NCBI GenBank assembly: GCA_947573465.1
Contig: CANPET010000004.1
Coordinates: 1-22,423 of the forward strand
DNA from: an uncultured Eubacterium sp.
GTDB lineage: Bacteria; Bacillota; Clostridia; Lachnospirales; Lachnospiraceae
Length of the DNA: 22,423 bases
Direction of reading: 5' to 3'
Part shown: one piece after another, positions 1 to 7,053 of the stretch
Numbering within the stretch: the stretch's first letter is position 1
Layout: each line of letters starts with the position of its first letter
The notes under the pieces: generated by a model
Database searches by the model: none
Seen by the model: the letters and a program-made list of their open reading frames with translations, nothing else
Told to the model about the DNA's origin: nothing
Made by a program: the position numbers and the translations under genes

Positions 1-1
1 A

Positions 2-988
2 GTAAATGAAAATGGGACAAGACTTGTGAAAGTCAGTTACGGCGGGGCAAAAGCAAGTGAAGAGTTATATCATGCAGATGGGAAAAATAGTGAAAGATAT
101 CAATGTATCAGTATGGCGAAATATCAATTACTTCGTCCTAGTGAAAATGTAAATGGTTATGAGAATATATGGATTATCATCAGTGAAAAATATAAGATTC
201 AGTATGATAAAAATACTACAGATTCAGTGAAAAATATGCCCAAGGAACAGGAAAAATATTGGAATGAAGATATTGTTTTGAGTAAGAATCAGATAACGCG
301 TGAGGGGTATGTTTTAGAGGAAGAAAAACATTGGAATACAAAAAAAGAGGAAAGTGGAATCGTGTATTTTCCGGGAACTGTGTATAAAGAAAACACAAAT
401 ACAACACTGTATGCCAGATGGAAACAAATTATGATTAAAGAAATATATATTAACGCGACAGACAGATACTATGTTATTCATCAAAAGGTGTTGCTGGATT
501 CAAAAGAATTATTAAAGAAGGTTACAACAGATGATGACTTGCATACAGGGAATTCATATAAACTGCGTGTAACGAAAATAGATAAGATAGACCACAGCAA
601 TATCGTAAGGGGAAGCAATATTATAACAGAGAATTATATCAATACAAATGTAGCGAATCGCTATATACTTACAATAGAGACGGAGGATGAAATAAGTAAA
701 GTAAAGGCAAGCACCAAAATGTATGTACATGTTGTAAATAAGAATTTGTCCACCGGACAGGTACGGTTTATTTCTTATGATTATTTATATACATTAGATA
801 ATATGTCAAAGTGGAGTAATAGATTGAAAAGTAAATTGGTTAACAGTCTGAAGAAAAAAGACAATAGTCTCTATCGTATTTATATGTCTGTAGATGACAT
901 CAAAGAAATAAAAAATAATATAAAAGTCAATAACTACAAAATAAACAATATCATGAACAGACATGTAGTTGGAAAGCTGGATATATGA
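2..988 (+). CDS. Cell-surface protein with InlB-type B-repeat, 5'-truncated by the window edge
   Basis: The reading frame is open from base 2, so the true start lies outside the window; the first in-frame GTG (26) is internal. Bases about 191-424 encode one Listeria-Bacteroides (InlB B, Flg_new) repeat: a YKIQYDKN opening, then MP, TREGY, a WNT-like turn, GTVY and the closing TLYARWK. Such repeats occur in secreted or wall-associated surface proteins of Firmicutes. The following ~185 residues are rich in Lys, Asn, Asp and beta-prone; I recognise no sortase motif or membrane anchor in them. The stop overlaps the next start as ATGA (985-988), which suggests translational coupling. Function is inferred from the repeat only; signal peptide and substrate cannot be judged. 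Confidence 0.7.
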   Translation, partial: VNENGTRLVKVSYGGAKASEELYHADGKNSERYQCISMAKYQLLRPSENVNGYENIWIIISEKYKIQYDKNTTDSVKNMPKEQEKYWNEDIVLSKNQITREGYVLEEEKHWNTKKEESGIVYFPGTVYKENTNTTLYARWKQIMIKEIYINATDRYYVIHQKVLLDSKELLKKVTTDDDLHTGNSYKLRVTKIDKIDHSNIVRGSNIITENYINTNVANRYILTIETEDEISKVKASTKMYVHVVNKNLSTGQVRFISYDYLYTLDNMSKWSNRLKSKLVNSLKKKDNSLYRIYMSVDDIKEIKNNIKVNNYKINNIMNRHVVGKLDI

Positions 989-1353
989 AACAGGCAATAA
1001 TAGTTGTAGGGTTTGCGGTACTAATTATGTTGGTATCACTAACGCTGTTATCGGTGGAAAGCAAATCAGACAGGCAGGATGAATTAGATAAAGTAGTATC
1101 TGCTGCAGTGAAACAGACAGTGAAAGAAAGCCAAATTGAGGAACAGACCAACATTAATTCTGATAAAGAAATGATAGCACAGTTTATACAAAATATGTGT
1201 ACCAGTATTAAAAGTGATGGGGATTTGCAGATAGAGATTATGGGAGTGGATTACAAAGAGGGGATGTTAGATGTAATGGTTACTGAAAAATTTCTATATC
1301 CTAATGGAAAACAAGGAAAGATAACATCAAGAAAGTGTGCAATTAGTCAATAG
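985..1353 (+). CDS. Small membrane-anchored protein coupled to the surface protein
   Basis: A 122-residue protein not recognised as a named family. Residues about 4-23 form one hydrophobic segment after MKQ, fitting a signal anchor or uncleaved signal peptide, so the rest probably lies outside the membrane. The segment after it is charged and helical (DELDKVVSAAVKQTVKES), followed by a compact alpha/beta part containing two Cys (residues 73 and 118). The start overlaps the stop of the upstream surface-protein gene by 4 bases (ATGA), so the two are probably made together. A pilin-like or pilus-assembly accessory role is possible from size and layout, but no prepilin peptidase motif is visible and this remains a guess. 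Confidence 0.6.
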   Translation: MKQAIIVVGFAVLIMLVSLTLLSVESKSDRQDELDKVVSAAVKQTVKESQIEEQTNINSDKEMIAQFIQNMCTSIKSDGDLQIEIMGVDYKEGMLDVMVTEKFLYPNGKQGKITSRKCAISQ

Positions 1354-1414
1354 GGAGATTCATGTATAAAAACAGAATCCCCAGTGTCTGCGTTATGAAA
1401 TAAAAAAATTAAGA

Positions 1415-2386
1415 TTAATGTACGCGAATGCTGACTTCCCCGGAAGAAAGCCAACGAAAAGAACCATCTTCTAACTTTACTTTGAGTCGGCACTTTTTAT
1501 CAATTTCTATAGCAGTTGCAGGGATGGTTTGTTTGTTTTCAATAATAAGAATTTCTTTTCCGAGAATCATGGAACGGTCAATATATTCTTTGACATATTT
1601 TTTAGATGAAAGTTTCTTGTAGTATTCCATAAAATAGTCAAGCAAATGTGCGATAAGTATACTGCGTTTATTAATAGAGTCCGTCTGCTTATCAAAAACA
1701 GCAGTGGCAATATTCTGAATTTCTTCAGGAAAACCACCTTCGGGAAGGCAGACATTAACGCCAATGCCGACCACTGCGTAATCCAATTGACTGGTTTCTG
1801 CATTAAAAGCACCTTCGGTCAGGATACCACAAACTTTTTTATTTTCAATATAAACATCATTAACCCATTTTATGTCGGCGGTTTTGTCGGATACATCTTC
1901 AATGGCTTTGGCAGTCGCAACAGCGGCAGAAGTAGTAAGAAATAAAGATTCTTCTGCAGGAATTGTTGGGCGTAGCAGGATGCTTACATAAATACCGGTT
2001 TTGGAAGGGGAGTAAAAGGATTTTCCCATTCTTCCTTTTCCGGCATTTTGTTCTTCGGCTACGACAACAGTACCTTCAGCAGCACCTTGTTCAGCCATAT
2101 CTTTTAGCACTGTATTTGTTGATGAAACAATAGGATATACATGAATATCAAGGTCATTTTTTAAATATTGACCAATACTAAAAGAAGAAAGAATATCACT
2201 CTTTTCAGCAAGACAATATCCACGGTTTGGAATAGCATCTATTTGATAACCGTTTTTTTCTAATGATTTAATTGCTTTCCATATGGAATTGCGGCTGACG
2301 CCTAAATTTTCAGCTAGTTGTCCGCCGGAAATATAGTTACCTTTATGATTTTCTAATTGTTTTAAAACTTCATCTTTAACGCTCAT
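1415..2386 (-). CDS. birA: Bifunctional biotin operon repressor / biotin-[acetyl-CoA-carboxylase] ligase
   Basis: This protein activates biotin to biotinyl-AMP, transfers it to the lysine of biotin carboxyl carrier proteins, and in its holo form represses biotin genes. It has 323 residues, the usual size for two-domain (group II) BirA. Residues about 16-58 are the N-terminal winged helix (GGQLAENLGVSRNSIWKAIK). The ligase domain carries SSTN (88-91), the biotin/ATP loop AGKGRMG (115-121) and KWVNDV (173-178). The start at 2386 has an AGAGGA ribosome site just upstream. The gene is divergent from bioY across a 229-base gap that contains a BirA-type operator, so the regulator sits beside its own target. 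Confidence 0.95.
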   Translation of the reverse strand: MSVKDEVLKQLENHKGNYISGGQLAENLGVSRNSIWKAIKSLEKNGYQIDAIPNRGYCLAEKSDILSSFSIGQYLKNDLDIHVYPIVSSTNTVLKDMAEQGAAEGTVVVAEEQNAGKGRMGKSFYSPSKTGIYVSILLRPTIPAEESLFLTTSAAVATAKAIEDVSDKTADIKWVNDVYIENKKVCGILTEGAFNAETSQLDYAVVGIGVNVCLPEGGFPEEIQNIATAVFDKQTDSINKRSILIAHLLDYFMEYYKKLSSKKYVKEYIDRSMILGKEILIIENKQTIPATAIEIDKKCRLKVKLEDGSFRWLSSGEVSIRVH

Positions 2387-2417
2387 AGTATCCTCTTTCT
2401 TATTCGTATGTATTTAT

Positions 2418-2446
2418 AGTATAGCATTGAAGGAAAGGGGATTCAA
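2418..2446 (-). promoter_or_regulatory. Putative sigma-A promoter of birA
   Basis: Read on the minus strand: -35 TTGAAT (2441-2446), 17-base spacer, -10 TATACT (2418-2423). This would give a leader of only about 25 bases before the birA start. The BirA operator (2461-2493) lies just upstream of this -35 box rather than over it, so birA may be less repressed than bioY. Confidence 0.5.
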
Positions 2447-2460
2447 TATAAAAGAAGAGA

Positions 2461-2493
2461 AATGTTAGCCTTTCTAAAATATAGGTTGACAAT
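2461..2493. promoter_or_regulatory. Putative BirA operator
   Basis: Half-sites AATGTTAGCC (2461-2470) and GGTTGACAAT (2484-2493) are separated by 13 bases and match the known BirA dyad (ATTGTTAACC / GGTTAACAAT) at 8/10 and 9/10 positions. The right half-site includes the -35 hexamer of the bioY promoter, so bound holo-BirA would block RNA polymerase. Site position, divergent birA and downstream bioY all agree. Confidence 0.75.
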
Positions 2494-2514
2494 GTGAAAA
2501 TTATGCCATATGAT
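2486..2514 (+). promoter_or_regulatory. Sigma-A promoter of bioY
   Basis: -35 TTGACA (2486-2491) is a perfect consensus; the spacer is 17 bases; -10 is TATGAT (2509-2514). Transcription would start near 2521 and leave a leader of about 95 bases before bioY. The -35 box is embedded in the right half of the BirA operator. Confidence 0.75.
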
Positions 2515-2615
2515 AATTTTGCATGTAAACGTAAGAAAATTTTTACAAGTAATAATATGTTTGCATTTTTTCAATAAGAGAGAAGAAAGAGAAAACAAAT
2601 GATTAGGAGGCAGAA

Positions 2616-3185
2616 ATGAGTAAAACAAAGAAAGAATTTTTGACAGTACAGGATATGGTGCTCATTGCAGTTTTTGCAGCATTAATTGCAGTATGCTCAT
2701 GGATTACAATTCCAGCAGTGGCAGGTCAGGTTCCGTTCACATTGCAGACATTTGCAGTGTTTGTAACGGCAGGAATGTTAGGAACAAAACGAGGTACTCT
2801 TGCAGTCGTTGTGTATATGTTAATTGGGTTTGTAGGCGTGCCGGTATTTGCAGGTTTCACTGGTGGACTTAGTGTGCTCACCTCACCATCTGGTGGATAT
2901 TTAATTGGATTTATTTTTACAGCACTGATTGTTGGAATCAGTACAGAGATTGTAAAAGAAAAAAAAGAAATAACAAAGATTGTGATTATGGTAGTTGCAA
3001 TGATTTTAGGTGATGCAGCCTGCTTTGTTGTAGGAACAATTTGGTTTATGTTTGTAACAAAAATGAATTTGGCAACGTCATTAACTTTGTGTGTTGTGCC
3101 ATTTATTATTCCTGATCTTGTTAAAATTGTAGTGGCTACAATAATTGTAAATAGGTTGAAAAAATATGTGCGGATTTTCAATTAG
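2616..3185 (+). CDS. bioY: BioY biotin transporter substrate-binding (S) component
   Basis: BioY is the membrane-embedded biotin-binding subunit of an ECF-type importer and usually works with a shared EcfA/EcfA'/EcfT energising module encoded elsewhere. The 189-residue protein is almost entirely hydrophobic with about six predicted helices. It shows the family pattern: a first helix ending ITIP, then VPFTLQTFAVFV, a GTKRGTLAVVVYMLIGFVGVPVFAGFTGG segment near residues 52-80, and SGGYLIGF. An AGGAGG site (2605-2610) precedes ATG 2616. No EcfA or EcfT gene is in the window. The 3' end overlaps the next gene by 20 bases. Regulation by BirA is supported by the operator and the divergent birA. Confidence 0.92.
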   Translation: MSKTKKEFLTVQDMVLIAVFAALIAVCSWITIPAVAGQVPFTLQTFAVFVTAGMLGTKRGTLAVVVYMLIGFVGVPVFAGFTGGLSVLTSPSGGYLIGFIFTALIVGISTEIVKEKKEITKIVIMVVAMILGDAACFVVGTIWFMFVTKMNLATSLTLCVVPFIIPDLVKIVVATIIVNRLKKYVRIFN

Positions 3186-3546
3186 ACCCCATCATTTGCT
3201 TTGCCTTCAGTTTTTTGAAGGAAAAGGATATAGTGATGATTTTGTAAAACATATGGCAGAGATACATAAGAAACTGCTGAATGAAAATCCTGTAATCAAT
3301 ATTGTATCTGGTGTAGATGATATATGTAAAAACTGTCCCAATAATGAAAATGGACAATGCAATAAAGAACCATCCATATCAGGAAATGATAATCGGACAT
3401 ATGACGCAATGAAAGATGATTTGAAAAATGAACAGACTTGGAAAGAACTGACAGAGATAGTTTACAAAAATATTATTGATAAAAATAAATTGAAAGTGGT
3501 TTGTAAAACATGTCGCTGGTCTGAAATATGCACAAAATACCGATAG
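3166..3546 (+). CDS. DUF1284 family Cys-rich protein
   Basis: A 126-residue protein matching the DUF1284 pattern from its first residues: IRPHHLLCLQFFEGKGYSDDFV, then NENPVINIVSGVDDIC. Two Cys clusters, CKNCPNNENGQC and CKTCRWSEIC near the C-terminus, look suited to binding metal or an iron-sulfur cluster; that is inference, as the biochemical role of the family is unknown to me. The start ATG 3166 lies inside bioY (20-base overlap), so it is probably translated by re-initiation and shares BirA control. A link to biotin is possible but unproven. Confidence 0.8.
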   Translation: MCGFSIRPHHLLCLQFFEGKGYSDDFVKHMAEIHKKLLNENPVINIVSGVDDICKNCPNNENGQCNKEPSISGNDNRTYDAMKDDLKNEQTWKELTEIVYKNIIDKNKLKVVCKTCRWSEICTKYR

Positions 3547-3607
3547 AGTTTGATAGGCTAGACAAAACTGCTATTTGATAAACAAATATTATGTAAATAT
3601 CCATTCA

Positions 3608-3639
3608 ATATGAGAATTCATATGCTAAGATTGTATAAT
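3608..3639 (+). promoter_or_regulatory. Dyad and -10 box upstream of the FAD oxidoreductase
   Basis: TATAAT (3634-3639) is a perfect -10 box. No good -35 lies 16-18 bases upstream; instead a dyad ATATGA-GAAT-TCATAT (3608-3623) overlaps that place. This could be an operator or an activator site. The arms are short and AT-rich, so chance is a real alternative. Confidence 0.3.
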
Positions 3640-3669
3640 AAGATTAGAGCGGATCAGGAGGATAATATA

Positions 3670-4941
3670 ATGGATAGAAATTATGATGTTATTGTAGCAG
3701 GAGGGGGATTTGGAGGAATCGGAGCTGCAATTGCTGCCGCCAGAGAGGGAATGAAAGTATTGCTGATTGAACAGTCAGGGGCATTGGGAGGTGCTGCATC
3801 TAATTGTCTGGTATTGCCTTATATGTCAAATAAAACCATGCTGAAAAATGCAGATGGAAAGGTAGAACACACAAATCTTTCTCAGGGGATTTTTAAGGAG
3901 ATTATTCATAGGTTGACCGAAATGGGTCAGTATAATGATTATAATGGGGCTTTTAATATGGAATATTTAAAGGTTATATTAGATCGCCTTGTGAAAGAAT
4001 ATGGTGTAGAGATATTATTTCACTCGACTATTGCATCAGTAGCATCACAAGGAAGGAAAATACATTCGGTGGATGTTGCTACAGTAGCAGGTATTATTAC
4101 ATTTAAGGCAGATTGCTTTATTGATGCTACAGGAGATGCAAATTTGTCTTCCCTTGCCGGATGCAATTTTCAGTTAGGTAGAGAAGAAGATAGTTTATGC
4201 CAGCCAATGACGTTATGTTTTCGTGTGATGGGTGTTAGTTGGGAAGACATTTGTATGCATAGAGCAGAGATGAATGAAGTATATCAGAAATTTCAAAAAG
4301 AAGGTAAAATTAAAAATCCACGTGAAAATATTTTACTTTTTGAGACTATGGTTCCTGGTGAAGTACATTTTAACACGACAAGGGTTATTAAACGAAATCC
4401 TACAAATCTATTTGATGTAAGTCAGGCAGAAATGGAAGGGCGTGAGCAGATGATTGAAATGATAAATTTTCTGAAAGAAAATATTCCGATTTTTAAAGAG
4501 GCACAGCTGACACATTCAGCAATTTCTATTGGAGTGCGTGAAAGCCGCATGGTGGAAGGAGAACATTGCCTTACAGGAGAAGAAATGATAGCAACGACAA
4601 AGTTCCCGGATGCCATTGCAGCAGGAAAGTATGAAATTGATATCCATAATCCGGAAGGTAGTGGAACGTATATCTATCAATTTCCACAGGGAGAGTATTA
4701 TACGATACCATTTCGCAGTCTTGTAGCAAAAGATTTTGATAATCTTTTAGTAGCGGGACGTTGCATATCTTGTGACCATAGTGCGCAGGCATCCTTAAGA
4801 ATCATGCCAATATGTTGTACGACAGGTGAGGCAGCAGGTGTGGGAGCGGCAGTTACTGTGAAACAGAAATGTGCTGTTAAAGATAGCAATGTAGACGAAA
4901 TAAGAAACATTTTATTATCTCATGGAGCATTTATAGAGTAA
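3670..4941 (+). CDS. FAD-dependent oxidoreductase
   Basis: A 423-residue flavoprotein of the FAD_oxidored type. The N-terminus YDVIVAGGGFGGIGAAIAAA is the Rossmann dinucleotide-binding fold (GxGxxG), followed at its second strand by VLLIEQSGALGG. Residues 90 onward include DATGDANLSSLAGC, a typical second FAD contact, and the C-terminus has NLLVAGRCISCDHSAQASLRIMP with TGEAAGVGAA, which closes the FAD site. Substrate is unknown. An upstream in-frame ATG (3610) exists, but AGGAGG at 3656-3661 lies 8 bases before ATG 3670 and the fold starts there, so 3670 is preferred. It stands alone with its own -10 box (3634-3639). Confidence 0.85.
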   Translation: MDRNYDVIVAGGGFGGIGAAIAAAREGMKVLLIEQSGALGGAASNCLVLPYMSNKTMLKNADGKVEHTNLSQGIFKEIIHRLTEMGQYNDYNGAFNMEYLKVILDRLVKEYGVEILFHSTIASVASQGRKIHSVDVATVAGIITFKADCFIDATGDANLSSLAGCNFQLGREEDSLCQPMTLCFRVMGVSWEDICMHRAEMNEVYQKFQKEGKIKNPRENILLFETMVPGEVHFNTTRVIKRNPTNLFDVSQAEMEGREQMIEMINFLKENIPIFKEAQLTHSAISIGVRESRMVEGEHCLTGEEMIATTKFPDAIAAGKYEIDIHNPEGSGTYIYQFPQGEYYTIPFRSLVAKDFDNLLVAGRCISCDHSAQASLRIMPICCTTGEAAGVGAAVTVKQKCAVKDSNVDEIRNILLSHGAFIE

Positions 4942-5109
4942 GCAGTTGATTATTAGAAACGGAATGTACTATATATAAAAAGAATAATATATAGAGAATT
5001 GTATATTACTGTAGGGCAACCTTTAGTTGCAAAAATTCCAATCAAACTTGGTAGACGAAAGTGTTATGAGTTAATACAATAATAAAAAACACTTGGAGGA
5101 AAAATAAAA

Positions 5110-5724
5110 ATGGGATTGGGTAGTAGAATTCAAAAATTCAGAATTGATAATGGATTAACACAGGAACAATTAGCAGAAATGCTTTCTATATCAAGACAGT
5201 CTGTTTCGAAATGGGAGATGGATCAGTCACTGCCAGAAATAGATAAAGTCATTATGATGAGCAAACTATTTTCTGTGGGGACAGATGAACTTTTACTGGA
5301 AGATGAAGAAATTAAAAATCTAAGACCTCAGGAAATACATTTAGGTTCTATTTATTTGATTGCAAGAGATTTTGAAAAATCAATCTCATTTTATGAACAA
5401 CTATTATCAATGAATGTTTCTACTAGAAACTGTGGAAATAAATTTGCAGAATTTTATTTTGATAATAAATGTCTAGCTCTTATGAATGAAGATAGCCTGC
5501 CAGGGCATCATTATGAGGGAGGAGACCACAAGTTTGTATTAAACTTTTGGGTTGAAGATTTGAGTAAAGAATATTGCAGACTAAAAGAATTAAAAATTGG
5601 GGAGATGACAGAAATAGAAAAAGTAAATGAAGGCTACTATTATTTCAATGTTTTCGATCCAGATAATAATGTTTGCGAAATAACAGGCGGATATAATTTG
5701 TCGGAAGAAGAAATGAATGAATAA
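5110..5724 (+). CDS. XRE-family regulator fused to a glyoxalase/VOC domain
   Basis: A 204-residue two-domain protein. Residues 1-65 are a Cro/CI-type helix-turn-helix (LTQEQLAEMLSISRQSVSKWE at 17-36, then SLPEIDKVIMMSKLFSVGTDELL). Residues about 75-195 form a vicinal-oxygen-chelate (glyoxalase/bleomycin-resistance) domain: IHLGSIYLIARDFEKSISFYEQLL at the start and YFNVFDPDNNVCEIT at the end. VOC domains bind metals or small ligands, so the second half may be a sensor, a dioxygenase-like enzyme, or an antibiotic-binding pocket. GGAGGA lies 9 bases before ATG 5110, and a strong terminator follows at once, so the gene is a single transcription unit. The target is unknown; autoregulation would be usual. 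Confidence 0.85.
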   Translation: MGLGSRIQKFRIDNGLTQEQLAEMLSISRQSVSKWEMDQSLPEIDKVIMMSKLFSVGTDELLLEDEEIKNLRPQEIHLGSIYLIARDFEKSISFYEQLLSMNVSTRNCGNKFAEFYFDNKCLALMNEDSLPGHHYEGGDHKFVLNFWVEDLSKEYCRLKELKIGEMTEIEKVNEGYYYFNVFDPDNNVCEITGGYNLSEEEMNE

Positions 5725-5730
5725 TAATGA

Positions 5731-5767
5731 AACGCAATCTCTTATGTATTAGGAGATTGTGTTTTTT
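5731..5767 (+). terminator. Rho-independent terminator of the XRE-VOC gene
   Basis: An 11-base stem (5731-5741 with 5753-5763, one G-U pair) with an 11-base loop, running into six T (5762-5767). It starts 6 bases after the stop codon. Confidence 0.88.
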
Positions 5768-5794
5768 GTTATTTGGTAGGTTATTAACGTAAAC

Positions 5795-5980
5795 ATGTGG
5801 AAGAAGAGTAAAGTTGAGGAATATTGGAAAGGTTTGGTGTTTTATTACCCTATTTGCTATGATAGAATGGTTTTAGGCAAAATGAAGGAGAGAGAACAAT
5901 ATGATACAAGTTTGAAATTTCATCTAAAAGTTGGATTTGAAGAAGCAAATAGAATCATTTGTTTCACAAAGAAATTGTAA
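5795..5980 (+). pseudogene. Remnant of a GNAT acetyltransferase (C-terminal end)
   Basis: A 61-codon open frame. Only its last 23 residues (bases 5909-5977), SLKFHLKVGFEEANRIICFT, are recognisable: this is the end of a GNAT N-acetyltransferase of the aminoglycoside-6'-acetyltransferase-like kind, where S-x-x-FH-x-x-x-GF precedes the final strand. The acetyl-CoA-binding core (R/Q-x-x-G-x-G/A) is absent. The first ~38 residues resemble nothing I know and may be out-of-frame debris. There is no ribosome site at the ATG. Most likely a decayed gene; a real small protein is less likely. Confidence 0.5.
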
Positions 5981-5984
5981 GTGC

Positions 5985-6028
5985 GATAGCAATTTAGTTT
6001 GAAGTTATAATACGAAGATAGCAATTTA
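5985..6028. repeat. 12-bp direct repeat upstream of the AraC regulator
   Basis: GATAGCAATTTA occurs at 5985-5996 and again at 6017-6028, 32 bases apart start to start, about three helical turns. AraC-type proteins often bind direct repeats on one DNA face, and the next gene encodes one, so these are candidate binding sites. The rest of the 5981-6137 gap shows no convincing -35/-10 pair. Confidence 0.4.
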
Positions 6029-6137
6029 TATCAACGGTTCTATTGATTTATATAGTATACTTATTCAGAGGTGTTGAAGGCAGAAAGAAACTTTTAATTT
6101 TGAGTCTGCACTTTTAAAGGAAGCATTAGGAAAAAAT

Positions 6138-6971
6138 ATGAAATATACAGAAGCTCTTCAAAAGGTATTAGATTATATTGAAGAAAATTTATATGAGGAT
6201 TTAAATTTGGATAAATTGGCATCCATTGCGGGTTATTCCAAGTATCATTTTTTACGGCTGTTTAAGGAAGAACTATATATGACATCGACAGAATATGTGC
6301 GTAAGAGAAGAATTACTGAAAGTGTTCGGGATATCGCAGATACCGATGAGCCGTTATCGCAGATTGGTTATAAGCATGGTTTTAATTCTAAAGAAAATTT
6401 CACAAGGGCATTTAAATCGGAGCATCATATATTGCCTTCAGATTACAGAATCGTTGATAGTAGTCTAAAATTACTTCATAAAAACAAATTAGAAAGTGAT
6501 GGTTTTCTATTAGTACTAAAGATTATGGAATTAAAACCATTTAGTGCGACTGTATATCAAAGCGATGAAGAGGATCATACAAAGTTTTGGAATAAATATA
6601 ATTGTGGAGGAGTTTCCAGTAAATTATCTGGTGGTGAAGCACAGTTAGATTACGGATTTCCCATATGGAATTTCGAGAAAAATAAGTTAGATTACTATAT
6701 AGGCATTTTGACTGAATGTGCCCATGGAGATTTGTCAGGGACGATGCAACTAAATGTAGAAGGTGGTTTGTATGCGGTGTTTGATACACCAAAAGCAGAT
6801 AAGTATACATTTGTAAATAACATACATAAAACATGGGATTACATATATAGGGAATGGATTCCTCAAAGCGGTTATGTAAATATTGGTGACTGTGATTTTG
6901 AAACATATAGGGAAGACAGCAGAGAATTCTCGGAACGGATATTTATTCATATTAAAAAGAAAGAAAATTAG
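6138..6971 (+). CDS. AraC-family transcriptional regulator with GyrI-like effector domain
   Basis: A 277-residue protein. Residues 1-105 hold the double helix-turn-helix of AraC/XylS proteins: LNLDKLASIAGYSKYHFLRLFK, then PLSQIGYKHGFNSKENFTRAFK and the closing LPSDYR. Residues about 125-275 form a GyrI-like (AraC_E_bind) small-molecule domain ending DFETYREDSREFSERIFIHI, with the acidic residues typical of that pocket. This layout (DNA-binding first, GyrI second) is that of Rob/SoxS-like multidrug or toxin-responsive regulators in Firmicutes. The ribosome site is weak (TTAGGAA, about 8 bases before ATG). A separate GyrI-like protein follows 82 bases downstream, so the two may respond to related ligands. 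Confidence 0.9.
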   Translation: MKYTEALQKVLDYIEENLYEDLNLDKLASIAGYSKYHFLRLFKEELYMTSTEYVRKRRITESVRDIADTDEPLSQIGYKHGFNSKENFTRAFKSEHHILPSDYRIVDSSLKLLHKNKLESDGFLLVLKIMELKPFSATVYQSDEEDHTKFWNKYNCGGVSSKLSGGEAQLDYGFPIWNFEKNKLDYYIGILTECAHGDLSGTMQLNVEGGLYAVFDTPKADKYTFVNNIHKTWDYIYREWIPQSGYVNIGDCDFETYREDSREFSERIFIHIKKKEN

Positions 6972-6983
6972 TGGGTGACTAAT

Positions 6984-7012
6984 TAAAATATAGCTATTCA
7001 GAAATTATAATG
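6984..7012 (+). promoter_or_regulatory. Putative promoter of the GyrI-like gene
   Basis: -35 TTAAAA (6984-6989, 4 of 6), 17-base spacer, -10 TATAAT (7007-7012, perfect). It lies in the gap between the AraC gene and the GyrI-like gene and would start transcription near 7019. Confidence 0.5.
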
Positions 7013-7053
7013 GATAGTTGCAAAATAAGGAATAAACAGGAGGGTAAAAAACT

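Noticed and set aside
1353..1382. Hairpin GGG-a-GATTC / GAATCCCC between the small membrane protein and birA
   Set aside because: There is no T-run on either strand right after the stem, so it is not supported as a terminator.
2524..2547. Second BirA-like dyad (TGTAAA ... TTTACA) in the bioY leader
   Set aside because: The spacing between the cores (12 bases) differs from that of the better site (17 bases), and the flanks do not match the BirA half-site. Probably chance in AT-rich DNA.
5016..5030. Hairpin GCAAC-CTTTA-GTTGC after the FAD oxidoreductase gene
   Set aside because: The stem is only 5 bp and is followed by A rather than T; not a credible terminator.
6080..6137. In-frame upstream extension of the AraC gene (FESALLKEALGKN before Met)
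   Set aside because: The frame is open, but there is no start codon with a ribosome site, and the AraC domain begins properly at ATG 6138. It may be debris of the decayed neighbouring gene.
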